From the NCBI GenBank assembly GCA_002381945.1, contig DFXY01000003.1, positions 1,125-30,939 on the forward strand: a DNA stretch of 29,815 nucleotides. Reading direction: 5' to 3'. A program made the position numbers and the translations under genes. Shown here in pieces: positions 15,684 through 23,955 of the stretch (position 1 is the stretch's first letter; every line of letters starts with the position of its first letter). The notes beneath the pieces are model-generated. The model did not search any database. It was not told where the DNA came from and worked only from the letters and a program-made list of their open reading frames with translations. Origin of the DNA: Bacteriovoracaceae bacterium UBA4096. Its GTDB lineage: Bacteria; Bdellovibrionota; Bacteriovoracia; Bacteriovoracales; Bacteriovoracaceae.

Positions 15684-15794
15684 ATGAGAATGTATCAGAC
15701 AATTTTTTTCTTCAGAGTTCTAACGACAATGATCCTTAAGCCGCGCTTGATGAATGGCTGGATGAAAATCTCTCAGTTCCTACACCCTCCGTAG
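15684..15794 (+). CDS. Possible small membrane-type peptide
   Basis: A 36-codon frame (MRMYQTIFFFRVLTTMILKP at the N-terminus, then a short Trp-containing tail ending in HPP) preceded by a strong AAAAAGGAG site seven bases before the ATG. The peptide is basic and hydrophobic. It lies between two kinase genes. It could be a real small protein, a leader peptide or the remnant of a decayed gene; the good ribosome-binding site is the only support. Confidence 0.35.
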   Translation: MRMYQTIFFFRVLTTMILKPRLMNGWMKISQFLHPP

Positions 15795-15806
15795 GTGTTG
15801 CGTTAA

Positions 15807-16904
15807 ATGCATGGTTTCTGTCCTTCGCAATCTCTTAATACTATACTTTCTCACATGAAGAGAATGAAACTGAGAGAATTCAAGCAGCACAGATTTTATA
15901 AATACTTACTCTCCTTTATTATAGTTGTCGCTGCAACACTTATTCAAAAAGCTCTCTGGGAGTACATCACTCCTGCTCCTTTCTTGGTTTATTACCTCGC
16001 CATCATCTTTGCCAGCATGTACGGAGACGGCATTTCGGCAGTTTTAATGTCCCTGATGGCTTCTCAATACTACTTTGTTCATCCTTATGAACGCTTCGAG
16101 GTCATCTTCCCTCAGGACTATTTACGTCTTTTAATTTTCGCAATCTCTGGATTCATCGCCCGCAAGCTTGTGAACAACTTGATACTGGCGAAACTTGAAG
16201 CAGAGAACGCTGTAAAGTCATTGGAAAACGAAAAGGAGCTCCGGGAAACTTTTGTTTCGGCCTTGACTCATGATCTACAAACACCACTCACGGCCATGCG
16301 TATGTCTACGGAGCTCCTCATCCGAAAAAAAGATGACAGCGAAGCCTTTGATAAATTTTCAGAAAAAATCCTATTTAATATGACGAGAATTGAGCATATG
16401 GTAAGAGATTTACTTGATGCCAATAAAATCCGAGCAGGTAAGACCCTTCCTGTCGAGTTTGAAGAAGCAGATATATGTGAGTGTATACGTGAAACAGTAA
16501 ATGAGCTTGTGGGTATCCATGGACCACGTTTTCAAACAATCATGCCGCCTACTCTAATCGGACGATGGAGTAAAAAATACATCCGCAGGATACTAGAAAA
16601 TCTCTGCCAGAATGCTGTCAAGTACGGCCATGATACAAATCCAATAACCATCACTCTCTCCCCTGAAACAAAAGGGGTCATCCTTACTGTGCATAATACC
16701 GGCAGGCCAATTCCTCCCGATGATTTGCCTCTTCTGTTTAATCCTTTTGAACGTTCCAAAACGGGTCATGCCAGTGGCAAACAAGGATGGGGCCTAGGCC
16801 TTACTCTGGTGCGAGGTCTGGCCGAAGCGATGGGCGGCAGTGTGAGAGTCACTAGTGATGCAGTTAATGGTACAAATTTTATCGTTTTTTTGCCCTATCA
16901 CTAA
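15807..16904 (+). CDS. Orphan KdpD-like histidine kinase with DUF4118 membrane domain
   Basis: A kinase of up to 365 residues. Hydrophobic segments at about 31-50, 57-71, 76-90 and 105-118 resemble the four-helix DUF4118 module of KdpD and relatives (for example YYLAIIFASMYGDGISAVLM). A short coiled segment (125-147) leads to the His motif ALTHDLQTPLTA (His155), the N-box ENLCQNAVKYG, HNTGRPI and the glycine box GWGLGL. There is no KdpD Usp domain and no response-regulator gene next to it. The start is uncertain: ATG 15807 lacks a site, and ATGs at 15855 and 15864 precede MKRMKLREF and MKLREF. A signal-input role for the preceding pair is possible. Confidence 0.9.
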   Translation: MHGFCPSQSLNTILSHMKRMKLREFKQHRFYKYLLSFIIVVAATLIQKALWEYITPAPFLVYYLAIIFASMYGDGISAVLMSLMASQYYFVHPYERFEVIFPQDYLRLLIFAISGFIARKLVNNLILAKLEAENAVKSLENEKELRETFVSALTHDLQTPLTAMRMSTELLIRKKDDSEAFDKFSEKILFNMTRIEHMVRDLLDANKIRAGKTLPVEFEEADICECIRETVNELVGIHGPRFQTIMPPTLIGRWSKKYIRRILENLCQNAVKYGHDTNPITITLSPETKGVILTVHNTGRPIPPDDLPLLFNPFERSKTGHASGKQGWGLGLTLVRGLAEAMGGSVRVTSDAVNGTNFIVFLPYH

Positions 16905-16925
16905 CGAAAATTCCGCAGTTTATCC

Positions 16926-16942
16926 TATAAGTAAATCTTATA
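16926..16942. promoter_or_regulatory. Dyad upstream of the HNH-nuclease promoter
   Basis: TATAAG and CTTATA in perfect inverted order around TAAAT, ending about 18 bases upstream of the -35 box. An operator is possible; the AT-rich sequence makes chance likely. Confidence 0.25.
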
Positions 16943-16959
16943 CGAATCATTAGCCTGGC

Positions 16960-16989
16960 TTGACACCATCCTCTCTCTCAATGTATCAA
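16960..16989 (+). promoter_or_regulatory. Promoter of the exported HNH-nuclease gene
   Basis: A consensus TTGACA at 16960-16965 and TATCAA at 16984-16989, 18 bases apart. The -10 ends 28 bases before the ATG at 17018, giving a short leader with GAGAGGG as ribosome-binding site. Confidence 0.55.
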
Positions 16990-17017
16990 TGCTGCACATC
17001 AATAGAGAGGGCCTTCC

Positions 17018-17500
17018 ATGAAGCAATTATTCCTTGGACTACTACTGATCTCAAGTTCACTTTTGGCAGCACCAGTTTTCAAAGCTGAATTTCCTCAAGG
17101 TCCAGATACTTCACTGACTCCAGGTGCCTTATGTGACCGACCTGATTCCTATCGATATCCTGAAAAAATTGCTTACTGTAATCGAGAAGTAGATCCAATG
17201 TTAAAGGATGATGTCTTCAGAGAATATCGTCATAATGGTTATCGTCTTAAATTGAATAATCGATCTGATTATAAAATAGATCACTTGATCCCACTTTGTG
17301 CAGGTGGAAGTAATCGTGAAACGAATTTGTGGCCTCAACACATTTCAATTTTTAAAATCACAGATCCAATGGAAAGCCTTGGCTGTGAAAAGCTTAAAAC
17401 CGCGAAAATCAAACAGGCCCAATTAGTTAAGCTCATTATTGCGGCAAAAAGAGATCTTTCTTTAGTGCCAAGAACCCTAAAATACTTAAATAGTCTTTAA
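17018..17500 (+). CDS. Exported HNH endonuclease-like protein
   Basis: A 160-residue protein with a signal peptide (1-18, ending LLAA-PVF) and an HNH-type core: YKIDHLIPLCAGGSNRETNL, with Asp88-His89, Asn103 and His108 in NLWPQH. HNH enzymes cut nucleic acids with one metal ion. Cysteines at 39, 54, 94 and 123 could form disulfides, as expected outside the cytoplasm. Secretion points to digestion of foreign DNA, such as prey or extracellular DNA, rather than restriction. It has its own promoter and stands alone. Its stop is two bases from the convergent isocitrate-lyase stop. Strictly, cleavage activity is inferred from the motif. Confidence 0.85.
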   Translation: MKQLFLGLLLISSSLLAAPVFKAEFPQGPDTSLTPGALCDRPDSYRYPEKIAYCNREVDPMLKDDVFREYRHNGYRLKLNNRSDYKIDHLIPLCAGGSNRETNLWPQHISIFKITDPMESLGCEKLKTAKIKQAQLVKLIIAAKRDLSLVPRTLKYLNSL

Positions 17501-17502
17501 GC

Positions 17503-18792
17503 TTAATGAGGGTGCTGAAATTGCGCCCTCTCAGTAGATCCTTCATAGGCCAAAGTCGAAGAACAGCCTCCGGATATAACTGAACTAACCTCATCAAAAT
17601 AGCCAGTCCCGACCTCTCTTTGATGTTTAGTTGCCGTATAACCGTATTTTTCACTTAAAAATTCTTGTTCCTGAAGTTTTGAATAAGCACTCATCCCTCT
17701 TTCCTTATAATCCAAGGCCAATTCATACATGCTATGGTTTAAAGCATGAAAACCGGCCAGAGTGACAAACTGAAATTTATATCCCATTGCACCGAGCTCT
17801 CTTTGGAAGCTAGCTATCTCGCTATCACTTAAGTTCTTCTTCCAATTAAATGATGGAGAACAGTTGTAGGCCAGCAGCTTATCGGGGAATTCAGAACGAA
17901 TTGCCTCAGCAAACTGTCGTGCTTGCTTAAGGTCAGGTGAAGAAGTTTCACACCATACCAGATCAGCGTAAGGCGCATAAGCGAGGCCCCTGGCGATAGC
18001 TGAATTAATACCTGATTTAATTTTGAAGAATCCTTCAGTCGTTCTTTCTCCGGTCATAAATTCTCGATCCCTTTCATCTATATCACTAGTCAAAAGTTCG
18101 GCTCCTTGAGCATCAGTCCTGGCAATGATAATCGTTTGAACATCCAGAACATCGGCCGCCAACCGAGCAGCAGTTAAAGTACGGATAAACTGTGCAGTAG
18201 GTATCAGAACCTTACCACCAAGATGACCACATTTTTTTTCTGATGCCAGTTGATCTTCAAAATGCACACCAGCGGCCCCAGCCTCAATCATGCTTTTCAT
18301 GAGTTCAAAAGAATTTAAAGGGCCACCAAAACCAGCTTCCGCATCGGCAATAATCGGTGCCAGCCAATGACGACCTCTTTTTCCTTCTACACATTCAATC
18401 TGATCGGCACGTATCAAAGCGCGATTTATTTTCTGAACAACATTAGGAACGGAATTCGAGGGATATAGACTTTGATCGGGATACATATTGCCAGATAAGT
18501 TCGCATCAGCGGCCACTTGCCAGCCACTTAAGTATATCGCTTCGAGACCGGCCCTGACTTGCTGAACGGCCTGATTTCCGGTTAATGCCCCTAAAGCATG
18601 AACATAATCTTCTCTTTGCATCAGTTCCCAAAGTCTCTGTGCTCCTAACTCTGCCAGTGTGTATTGAATGTTTATCGAACCCCGGAGCTTTATAACGTCT
18701 TCGGCAGAGTAATCACGCTTGATATTTCTCCATCTGGGATCAGAAACCCAACGTGCTTTCAGTTCACGGGACCTAGATAAATTTATTTCCAT
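17503..18792 (-). CDS. aceA: Isocitrate lyase
   Basis: A 429-residue isocitrate lyase that splits isocitrate into glyoxylate and succinate, the first step of the glyoxylate shunt. The active-site signature KKCGHLGGKV is present, with the catalytic Cys188 (counting from the chosen start). Other family stretches include PIIADAEAGFGG (metal binding), GVHFEDQ and NCSPSFNWK. The length matches proteobacterial enzymes (about 430). The start at 18792 is preferred since AAAGGA lies eight bases before it; ATG 18801 adds MLN and overlaps that site. It follows aceB by about 20 bases on the same strand, as in the classic aceBA operon. Confidence 0.97.
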   Translation of the reverse strand: MEINLSRSRELKARWVSDPRWRNIKRDYSAEDVIKLRGSINIQYTLAELGAQRLWELMQREDYVHALGALTGNQAVQQVRAGLEAIYLSGWQVAADANLSGNMYPDQSLYPSNSVPNVVQKINRALIRADQIECVEGKRGRHWLAPIIADAEAGFGGPLNSFELMKSMIEAGAAGVHFEDQLASEKKCGHLGGKVLIPTAQFIRTLTAARLAADVLDVQTIIIARTDAQGAELLTSDIDERDREFMTGERTTEGFFKIKSGINSAIARGLAYAPYADLVWCETSSPDLKQARQFAEAIRSEFPDKLLAYNCSPSFNWKKNLSDSEIASFQRELGAMGYKFQFVTLAGFHALNHSMYELALDYKERGMSAYSKLQEQEFLSEKYGYTATKHQREVGTGYFDEVSSVISGGCSSTLAYEGSTERAQFQHPH

Positions 18793-18813
18793 GTTCAACA
18801 TCCTTTCCGAAGA

Positions 18814-20421
18814 TTAAACAGATTCAGAAACAAGCGAGAGGAAATCTTGCAAATCGTCCTGAGTAAAGAGCTTTAGAGCAGCCGTTTTAGCATGATCAAG
18901 ATCAACTTCCAGTTGTCGGTGAAATTTTTCAGGGACCTCATTTTTCATTTCAAGCAGAATGTTTTGAAATTCTTCCTGGAAAATCTGAGTAATCAGGCCC
19001 TTGGTGACAATGGTCCCATCATCCAAATGTAACTTATGGTGAAGCCACTGCCATGTTTGAGCACGGGAAATTTCAAGAGTGGCGAGATCCTCCATCAGAT
19101 TATCAAAAGCAACACAACCGATGTCTTTTTGCCAACCATTCATATAGGCAATGCCCACTCTTATATTTGTTCGTAGTCCTCTCAGGGTATGAGGACCAGT
19201 GCCTTTTGGGAGTATATCTGCATATTTATCAAAGGAAGTTTTATTATGAAGTTGATTCACAAAATTCATCGCCTCCATCGCGACCCCGATGAAGTAAGGA
19301 TGAGAAACCCAACATCCATCATGCCCCCATTCACGTTCACGATTTTTATCTTCCAGAACTTTCTTCGTTTGTTCTAGTCTAAGTTCTTTGGTTTTTCCCG
19401 GTGTGTAGGCGGCCATTCCTCCCATCGCAAACGCTCCTCTGTCATGACAGATTTTAATCACGCGTTTGGCATAGTTTTCCATCCAAGGCATGGTCATCGT
19501 AATCGAGCCTCTGTCGGCCATGATTCGATCCGGATGATTCTTAAGTATTTTAATATCGCTGAATATTTTGTCCCAGCGTCCGACATTAAGACCAGCAGCA
19601 TGATCTCTGATTTCATAAAGAATTTCTTCAACCTGAAAAGTGGCCGGTAATGTTTCAATTAAAAAAGTTACTCTGAGGAATGGTTTCTCATAACCCATGA
19701 GCTTTTCCATTTCCGTAAATAGATCGTTCCACCAGCGTGCCTCAAGATAGTGTTCGCATTTAGGAACATAATACTTCGGAGTGAGCTTTTGCTCTTGATA
19801 CAAACGAGCAGTATGATAAAAACAAGTGACAAAATCGAGAAGCCCCCCTGATATCTCTTCTCCATGAACTCTGAAATTCGTTTCTCTGAGATGAAGCCCT
19901 CGCACTCTAACCATAACGTAAGCTTTATCATGCGGATTAAGCTGATATTTCTTATCCCCCACAAAAGTCGTCAAATTTCCTGCCACTGCACCTATTACAT
20001 TTTTATATCCCTTAAGAATGTTCTCAAAGCTTGGTTTCATTGAGTCTTCAAAATCCAGCATGGCCATATCGGCCCTATGCCCATCCTCGTTGCGGCTTAA
20101 CATGTTTATCACCATCTTGGCCGAATTAACTGGTCCTGTAATTTCGACCCGTCGACAGAGTAGCTCTTGAGGTATTGTTGCAACTTTCCAGTTTGTTGTG
20201 ACGGCTTCAGATTGAGGATTTAAAAACTCAGGCAAAAGACCACTATCGTAACTCTTTTGTCGCTTCTGCCTTTCTTCTAAAAGTTTTAATCTACGTGAAT
20301 TAAACTTTTCATGAAGGTTAATCAAAATATTTTGTAGTTCAGAAGGAAAAAGTTCCTGATAGTCAGAAGTCCAGTATCTTTCAGAAAAGGAAATGACATC
20401 ATGAATTTTCATCAGTCCCAT
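18814..20421 (-). CDS. aceB: Malate synthase A
   Basis: A 535-residue malate synthase (E. coli AceB has 533), which condenses glyoxylate with acetyl-CoA to malate. Family features: PLNPH-like YQLNPHDKAYVMVRVRGLHL with the catalytic arginine, YVPKCEHYLEARWW, the TFLIETLPATFQVEEILYEI segment, DRGSITMTMPWM, GMAAYTPG and the C-terminal LEDLATLE-like MEDLATLEISRAQTWQW. AGGAGG lies four bases before the ATG; a second ATG nine bases later is possible. First gene of the aceBA pair. The operon lets the cell grow on acetate or fatty-acid carbon. Confidence 0.97.
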   Translation of the reverse strand: MGLMKIHDVISFSERYWTSDYQELFPSELQNILINLHEKFNSRRLKLLEERQKRQKSYDSGLLPEFLNPQSEAVTTNWKVATIPQELLCRRVEITGPVNSAKMVINMLSRNEDGHRADMAMLDFEDSMKPSFENILKGYKNVIGAVAGNLTTFVGDKKYQLNPHDKAYVMVRVRGLHLRETNFRVHGEEISGGLLDFVTCFYHTARLYQEQKLTPKYYVPKCEHYLEARWWNDLFTEMEKLMGYEKPFLRVTFLIETLPATFQVEEILYEIRDHAAGLNVGRWDKIFSDIKILKNHPDRIMADRGSITMTMPWMENYAKRVIKICHDRGAFAMGGMAAYTPGKTKELRLEQTKKVLEDKNREREWGHDGCWVSHPYFIGVAMEAMNFVNQLHNKTSFDKYADILPKGTGPHTLRGLRTNIRVGIAYMNGWQKDIGCVAFDNLMEDLATLEISRAQTWQWLHHKLHLDDGTIVTKGLITQIFQEEFQNILLEMKNEVPEKFHRQLEVDLDHAKTAALKLFTQDDLQDFLSLVSESV

Positions 20422-20464
20422 AGGACCTCCTGCTGATTATATAATGAACCGCTTAAGATTTCAG

Positions 20465-20740
20465 TCAAGTTGCACGTGCTGAATCATAAGCTTCTTTCTC
20501 ATAGGAGATATTACGGTATGCCTGATAATGAGTCATACCACTTTGACGTCCTTTGAAGTATTCAACTAAATATCTTGTATAGAATCGAATAACACCATCT
20601 CGCTTAATTTGCTTAAGATGAATGGATTCGTGCATGACAATATTTGTATCCGGACATGAGTCACAATAGAGTACAAACGGATAAAGCACGATGGCGTTAA
20701 CCTTAAAGATTTTAAGAAATTTACAATTAGTTACTTTCAT
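20465..20740 (-). CDS. Small HExxH (zinc-protease-like) protein
   Basis: A 91-residue protein without a signal peptide. It carries HESIH (His37, Glu38, His41) and, 40 residues on, SYEKEAYDSA with a glutamate at 81 or 83 that could be the third zinc ligand, as in gluzincin-like proteins and DUF4157-type domains. The first 30 residues are hydrophobic with Cys pairs (YCDSC). It is too small for a typical full protease and may be a minimal domain or a truncated one. It lies between aceB (43 bases downstream) and the terminator of the eight-gene operon, and it has no clear ribosome-binding site. Confidence 0.6.
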   Translation of the reverse strand: MKVTNCKFLKIFKVNAIVLYPFVLYCDSCPDTNIVMHESIHLKQIKRDGVIRFYTRYLVEYFKGRQSGMTHYQAYRNISYEKEAYDSARAT

Positions 20741-20744
20741 AATT

Positions 20745-20772
20745 AATAAAAGAAGGGACCCCGCAGGGTCCC
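20745..20772 (-). terminator. Rho-independent terminator of the eight-gene operon
   Basis: A perfect seven-base stem GGGACCC/GGGTCCC (20755-20761 and 20766-20772). On the minus strand it is followed by TTCTTTTATT, 17 bases after the stop of the OmpA-like lipoprotein gene. Confidence 0.85.
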
Positions 20773-20789
20773 TTTCCCGGCCATAAGAC

Positions 20790-21371
20790 CTATTCTTCTT
20801 CCATGATGAAAATCACAATGGATTTCGACGCCTTCCCTGGCACCTTAACTGTCGTATCGGTGTTCGGTATCCCAGCTGTCTCAAGTGATTTTTTTATTCT
20901 GGCATCATCTGAAGAGAACCATTTAGCTAGTGTTGAAGGCCTTTCGGCCATACTGATAGTTTCAATTTCAGCGTCCATCTCAATTGTCTTTAAATAGTTT
21001 TCTAATGTGGCATTCCTCTCTTCAACCAGCTTTACCTGTACCTCAGAAAGTTTTTTTTCATGAACCGATGGGTATTCCTGATCTCCCCATGAAATGACTT
21101 TAATCTCTTCGATCTTTCCTTTCTTAGAAGCTTTCCGATGAAGATCTTTTAACTGCTCCCGTGCCTTTCCAGAAATATTCGCCTTTTGACGATCAAATTT
21201 GATTTCAGTAACCAGATTACTTTCTTGCTCATTGGCCAGCAGCTTACTTTCCATGCTGATTGTTTCTTTCGGCTGAACTGGAGTCTTTTCTTTAGAAGTC
21301 ATTTCCTTAGGATCTTTAGAACTACAACTTATCAGAAAGATAGAACTAATCAGGCATAATACTTTGAACAT
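20790..21371 (-). CDS. OmpA-like lipoprotein
   Basis: A 193-residue lipoprotein: short signal peptide with lipobox LISC (Cys16), then a Lys/Glu-rich linker to about residue 50. Residues 55-130 recall an OmpA-type peptidoglycan-binding fold: EIKFDRQKANISGKAREQLK, then IKVISWGDQEYP and ERNATLENYL, but the classic GHTD motif is replaced, so binding is uncertain. The tail (165-193) is beta-like (IVIFIMEEE). AGGAG lies six bases before the ATG. Last gene of the operon, directly before the terminator, with nine bases from the DUF748 stop. Confidence 0.75.
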   Translation of the reverse strand: MFKVLCLISSIFLISCSSKDPKEMTSKEKTPVQPKETISMESKLLANEQESNLVTEIKFDRQKANISGKAREQLKDLHRKASKKGKIEEIKVISWGDQEYPSVHEKKLSEVQVKLVEERNATLENYLKTIEMDAEIETISMAERPSTLAKWFSSDDARIKKSLETAGIPNTDTTVKVPGKASKSIVIFIMEEE

Positions 21372-21380
21372 TAGTCACTC

Positions 21381-22424
21381 CTATTCGAGTTTTAAGCGGT
21401 CCTCTATACCAGGATTAAGCTTCTGCTCAAAACCGTGTTGAATGGCCTTTGAAAGTGCTTCACCTTTATCTACATGAACACCAGATTTATCCATTGTGAA
21501 GGGTATAAGCGTCGCTACACTTTTTTTATCAGAAGTCCTAAGTAGCAGGTTCCCAACTGCTGCAATGACCTCAATAAACCAATGCTTAGCACCTTTTAAA
21601 TTTTCTTCGGCCTTCATGATATCTACATTCTTCATAAATGGTTTAACGTAGCCCTCAATTACCCCTTCCTCTGACTTTGCTTCTGCATAGACGTCCAACT
21701 TTCCTTTGGTGAAAGTCAAGGGTACTTTTTCTTTTAAAAATTGGTTGGCTGCTGTTAGATCAAAGCCCTGAAGTTCAGTATCGATACTCCATGCTATTGG
21801 TTCTTCCAAAGTTTTCAGATGACCCGCAATCTTTAAAACAGAATGACCAAAGGCGGTAGCTTTTAAGTTTAAAAAAGATAATGGGTTTTTCTTATCTGCC
21901 AGAAGATTAGTGATCCGTCCTTCAATTTTTGTGAATGCCGGAAAATTATCCATTTTCAAGATACTGTTTTTAATATCTAACCTGACGACCTCAACCGGGA
22001 AGAGTTTATCCTTTGCCTCTTTGGCGTCTTCTTTCTTAGGAGTTTTAGCGAGGGCCTCTTTTAGTTCCTTAGAATAGGAAAGATTTAAACTGGTGACCAC
22101 AATATCAGTAACAATTTTACCTTTGAAAATTTCTCGCCAAGCTATGGAAGTATCTACCTTTTCTATAGTAAGAAACTGATGGTTATTTTCCTTTAATTTG
22201 CCAGTTACAGATTCAAAACTATAAGCGCCACGTAAAAGGTTAATATCCAGATCTTCAATATGAAAAGTTATTACTGGTGAAAACTGACTTAGGAATGTAT
22301 TAAGCTGCTTATAGATAATGGGTTGTACCATCAACCTGATTGCCAGTAATAGACCAAAGAAAGCTAAGGGAATGATCACCTTTTTCTTTTTAAGTAAGCC
22401 TTTTCTTATACCTATAAAATTCAT
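21381..22424 (-). CDS. DUF748/AsmA-like membrane-anchored protein
   Basis: A 347-residue protein with one N-terminal transmembrane helix (about 16-34, LLKKKKVIIPLAFFGLLLAI) and a large periplasmic part. LDINLLRGAYSFESVTGKLK and later VVRLDIKNSILKMDN fit the DUF748/AsmA-like beta-sheet repeat proteins, related to lipid-transport or envelope-assembly proteins. At 347 residues it is short for the family. Ribosome-binding site AGAGGG. It lies eight bases downstream of the SOUL gene and nine bases upstream of the OmpA-like lipoprotein gene, which suggests an envelope role inside the redox operon. Function not established. Confidence 0.75.
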   Translation of the reverse strand: MNFIGIRKGLLKKKKVIIPLAFFGLLLAIRLMVQPIIYKQLNTFLSQFSPVITFHIEDLDINLLRGAYSFESVTGKLKENNHQFLTIEKVDTSIAWREIFKGKIVTDIVVTSLNLSYSKELKEALAKTPKKEDAKEAKDKLFPVEVVRLDIKNSILKMDNFPAFTKIEGRITNLLADKKNPLSFLNLKATAFGHSVLKIAGHLKTLEEPIAWSIDTELQGFDLTAANQFLKEKVPLTFTKGKLDVYAEAKSEEGVIEGYVKPFMKNVDIMKAEENLKGAKHWFIEVIAAVGNLLLRTSDKKSVATLIPFTMDKSGVHVDKGEALSKAIQHGFEQKLNPGIEDRLKLE

Positions 22425-22432
22425 GGACCCTC

Positions 22433-22972
22433 TTAGATAATTTCCATGTGAATCTCATTGTATTTAAAATAATTTATTGGCATGACGGTATCTATAGCTA
22501 CTTTCAGAGGTCCAATGGGTTTTGATCCCCTGGATAAAAGCCAACGAGCAAGCTCGTCACCTTTCCGGTGGAAAATATCTCCGGAAATTTTACCACGATA
22601 TCGGAGAACTCCAACTTTCCCAGGATTCAGCTCTTCAATTCTTACCAACCGATTAATCGGTTTGGGTGTATTGAGAGCTGTAAATGTTTGAGGTAAGATG
22701 ATACCAATATCCCATGTAGAGATTTTGTTGACCTGAAAGAAAGAAGCTACACTTCCAATTCTGGCCATTTTGAAATTATTTCCTTCAATATATTCTATCA
22801 GTAACCTGCAACCGTCTTTAAAGGCATCATGAAACTCACCCTGAATGGAAACTTTTGCACTCCACATTTTTTGATATAAACGCACTTCATATGGGCCATG
22901 AGAGGCCAGTCTCCTAAACCTTAGGTCTTCAGTGGCCTTCGAGCGCAAAAGTGAAGAAAACAATGGATTCAT
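22433..22972 (-). CDS. SOUL/heme-binding-type protein
   Basis: A 179-residue protein of the SOUL/HEBP family: GPYEVRLYQKMWSAKVSIQG at the N-terminus, DAFKDGCRLLIEYIEGNN, the middle region WDIGIILPQTF and the C-terminal GKVGVLRYRGKISGDIFHRK. Relatives bind heme or tetrapyrroles, often with weak or no conserved His. No signal peptide, so cytoplasmic. The start at 22972 is chosen for the AGGA site; ATG 22984 overlaps the egtD stop as ATGA and adds four residues. Its place between egtD and an AsmA-like gene links it to the same stress operon. Confidence 0.85.
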   Translation of the reverse strand: MNPLFSSLLRSKATEDLRFRRLASHGPYEVRLYQKMWSAKVSIQGEFHDAFKDGCRLLIEYIEGNNFKMARIGSVASFFQVNKISTWDIGIILPQTFTALNTPKPINRLVRIEELNPGKVGVLRYRGKISGDIFHRKGDELARWLLSRGSKPIGPLKVAIDTVMPINYFKYNEIHMEII

Positions 22973-22980
22973 GTTTGTCC

Positions 22981-23955
22981 TCATTCTTTTTCAAAATAGT
23001 AAACGCAGAAGAGACTATTTTCATCTTTCCAGTATCTTTTAATTTCAAATTTTGCCTTGGAACATAACTCACAAAATTCTTCCACTGAATACTTATAAGA
23101 ATTTTCAGTATGAATCGTCTCCCCTTTACGAAAACGAAAGACAGTCTGATTGACTTTTACCAGCTGATCTATCTGACTTTTAAGGTGCATTTCCACTCTT
23201 CCTAATTCTTCATTATAAAAAGCTTCATGTGAAAAATTAGATGGATCAAAAGAAGCATCAAGTTCTCGATTTAGCCGTTCAAGTAAATTAAGATTAAAAG
23301 TGGCAGTAACGCCTTCAGGATCATCATAGGCGAGTTCAAAAATCTTACTGTCTTTTTTGAGATCAACTCCAATTAAGAGCCCACCGCCGGAGCTAATCAA
23401 TTTTCCAAATTTTTTTAAATTCCGGATGGCCTCTTCCGGTACCAGATTCCCTATGGTTGAGCCTGGGAAAAAAATTACTTTTTTCCCAGAGTAGGAATCT
23501 ACAGTTAATGGAAGTTCCAGATCCCCGGTAAAATCTGCGCAAACGGGAATTATGTTTAATTCTAAAAATTCATCATCCAACTCATTAGTCATCCTTAATA
23601 GAATCTCTCTGGAGATTTCAATTGGGATGTATCCTTTGGGATTCTTCAATTTCCGCAAGAGATGTCTCACTTTATCTCCGCTACCGCTTCCTGGTTCTAT
23701 CAAAAGAGCATCAGGTCCAATAAGTTCGGCCATTTCATGAGCATTATTTTTTAAAATTTTATTTTCAGTTCTGGTTGGATAATATTCAGGCAAAAGACAA
23801 ATCTTTTCAAATAAATCAGAACCTTTCTGATCGTAAAGAAATTTTGGAGGTATGGTTTTCTGACTTTTGGACAGGCCAACCAGCACTTCTTTCAAGATGT
23901 TGTTCGACTTAATGGTTAAATCAAAAAACTCAACAACTCGATTGTTTACAGTCAT
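22981..23955 (-). CDS. egtD: L-histidine N-alpha-methyltransferase
   Basis: A 324-residue EgtD-type enzyme, which uses three S-adenosylmethionines to convert histidine to hercynine, the first ergothioneine step. Motifs: LYDQKGSDLFEKICLLPEYY, the SAM site LIEPGSGSGDKV, FFPGSTIGNL and GVDLKKD, then YDDPEGVTATFNLNLL. The start at 23955 is chosen because AAAGGA precedes it and it makes the typical ATGA overlap with the egtB stop. An upstream in-frame codon (23994) would give a 43-base overlap. Cytoplasmic. Next gene encodes the SOUL protein. Confidence 0.95.
   Translation of the reverse strand: MTVNNRVVEFFDLTIKSNNILKEVLVGLSKSQKTIPPKFLYDQKGSDLFEKICLLPEYYPTRTENKILKNNAHEMAELIGPDALLIEPGSGSGDKVRHLLRKLKNPKGYIPIEISREILLRMTNELDDEFLELNIIPVCADFTGDLELPLTVDSYSGKKVIFFPGSTIGNLVPEEAIRNLKKFGKLISSGGGLLIGVDLKKDSKIFELAYDDPEGVTATFNLNLLERLNRELDASFDPSNFSHEAFYNEELGRVEMHLKSQIDQLVKVNQTVFRFRKGETIHTENSYKYSVEEFCELCSKAKFEIKRYWKDENSLFCVYYFEKE

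Noticed and set aside
15782..15797. ACACC...GGTGT small hairpin after the 36-codon frame
   Set aside because: Five-base stem without a T-run; not a convincing terminator.
16970..17010. Inverted repeat CCTCTCT...AGAGAGG that could mask the ribosome-binding site of the HNH gene
   Set aside because: The left arm lies inside the promoter spacer, upstream of the predicted transcription start, so it would not be in the mRNA.
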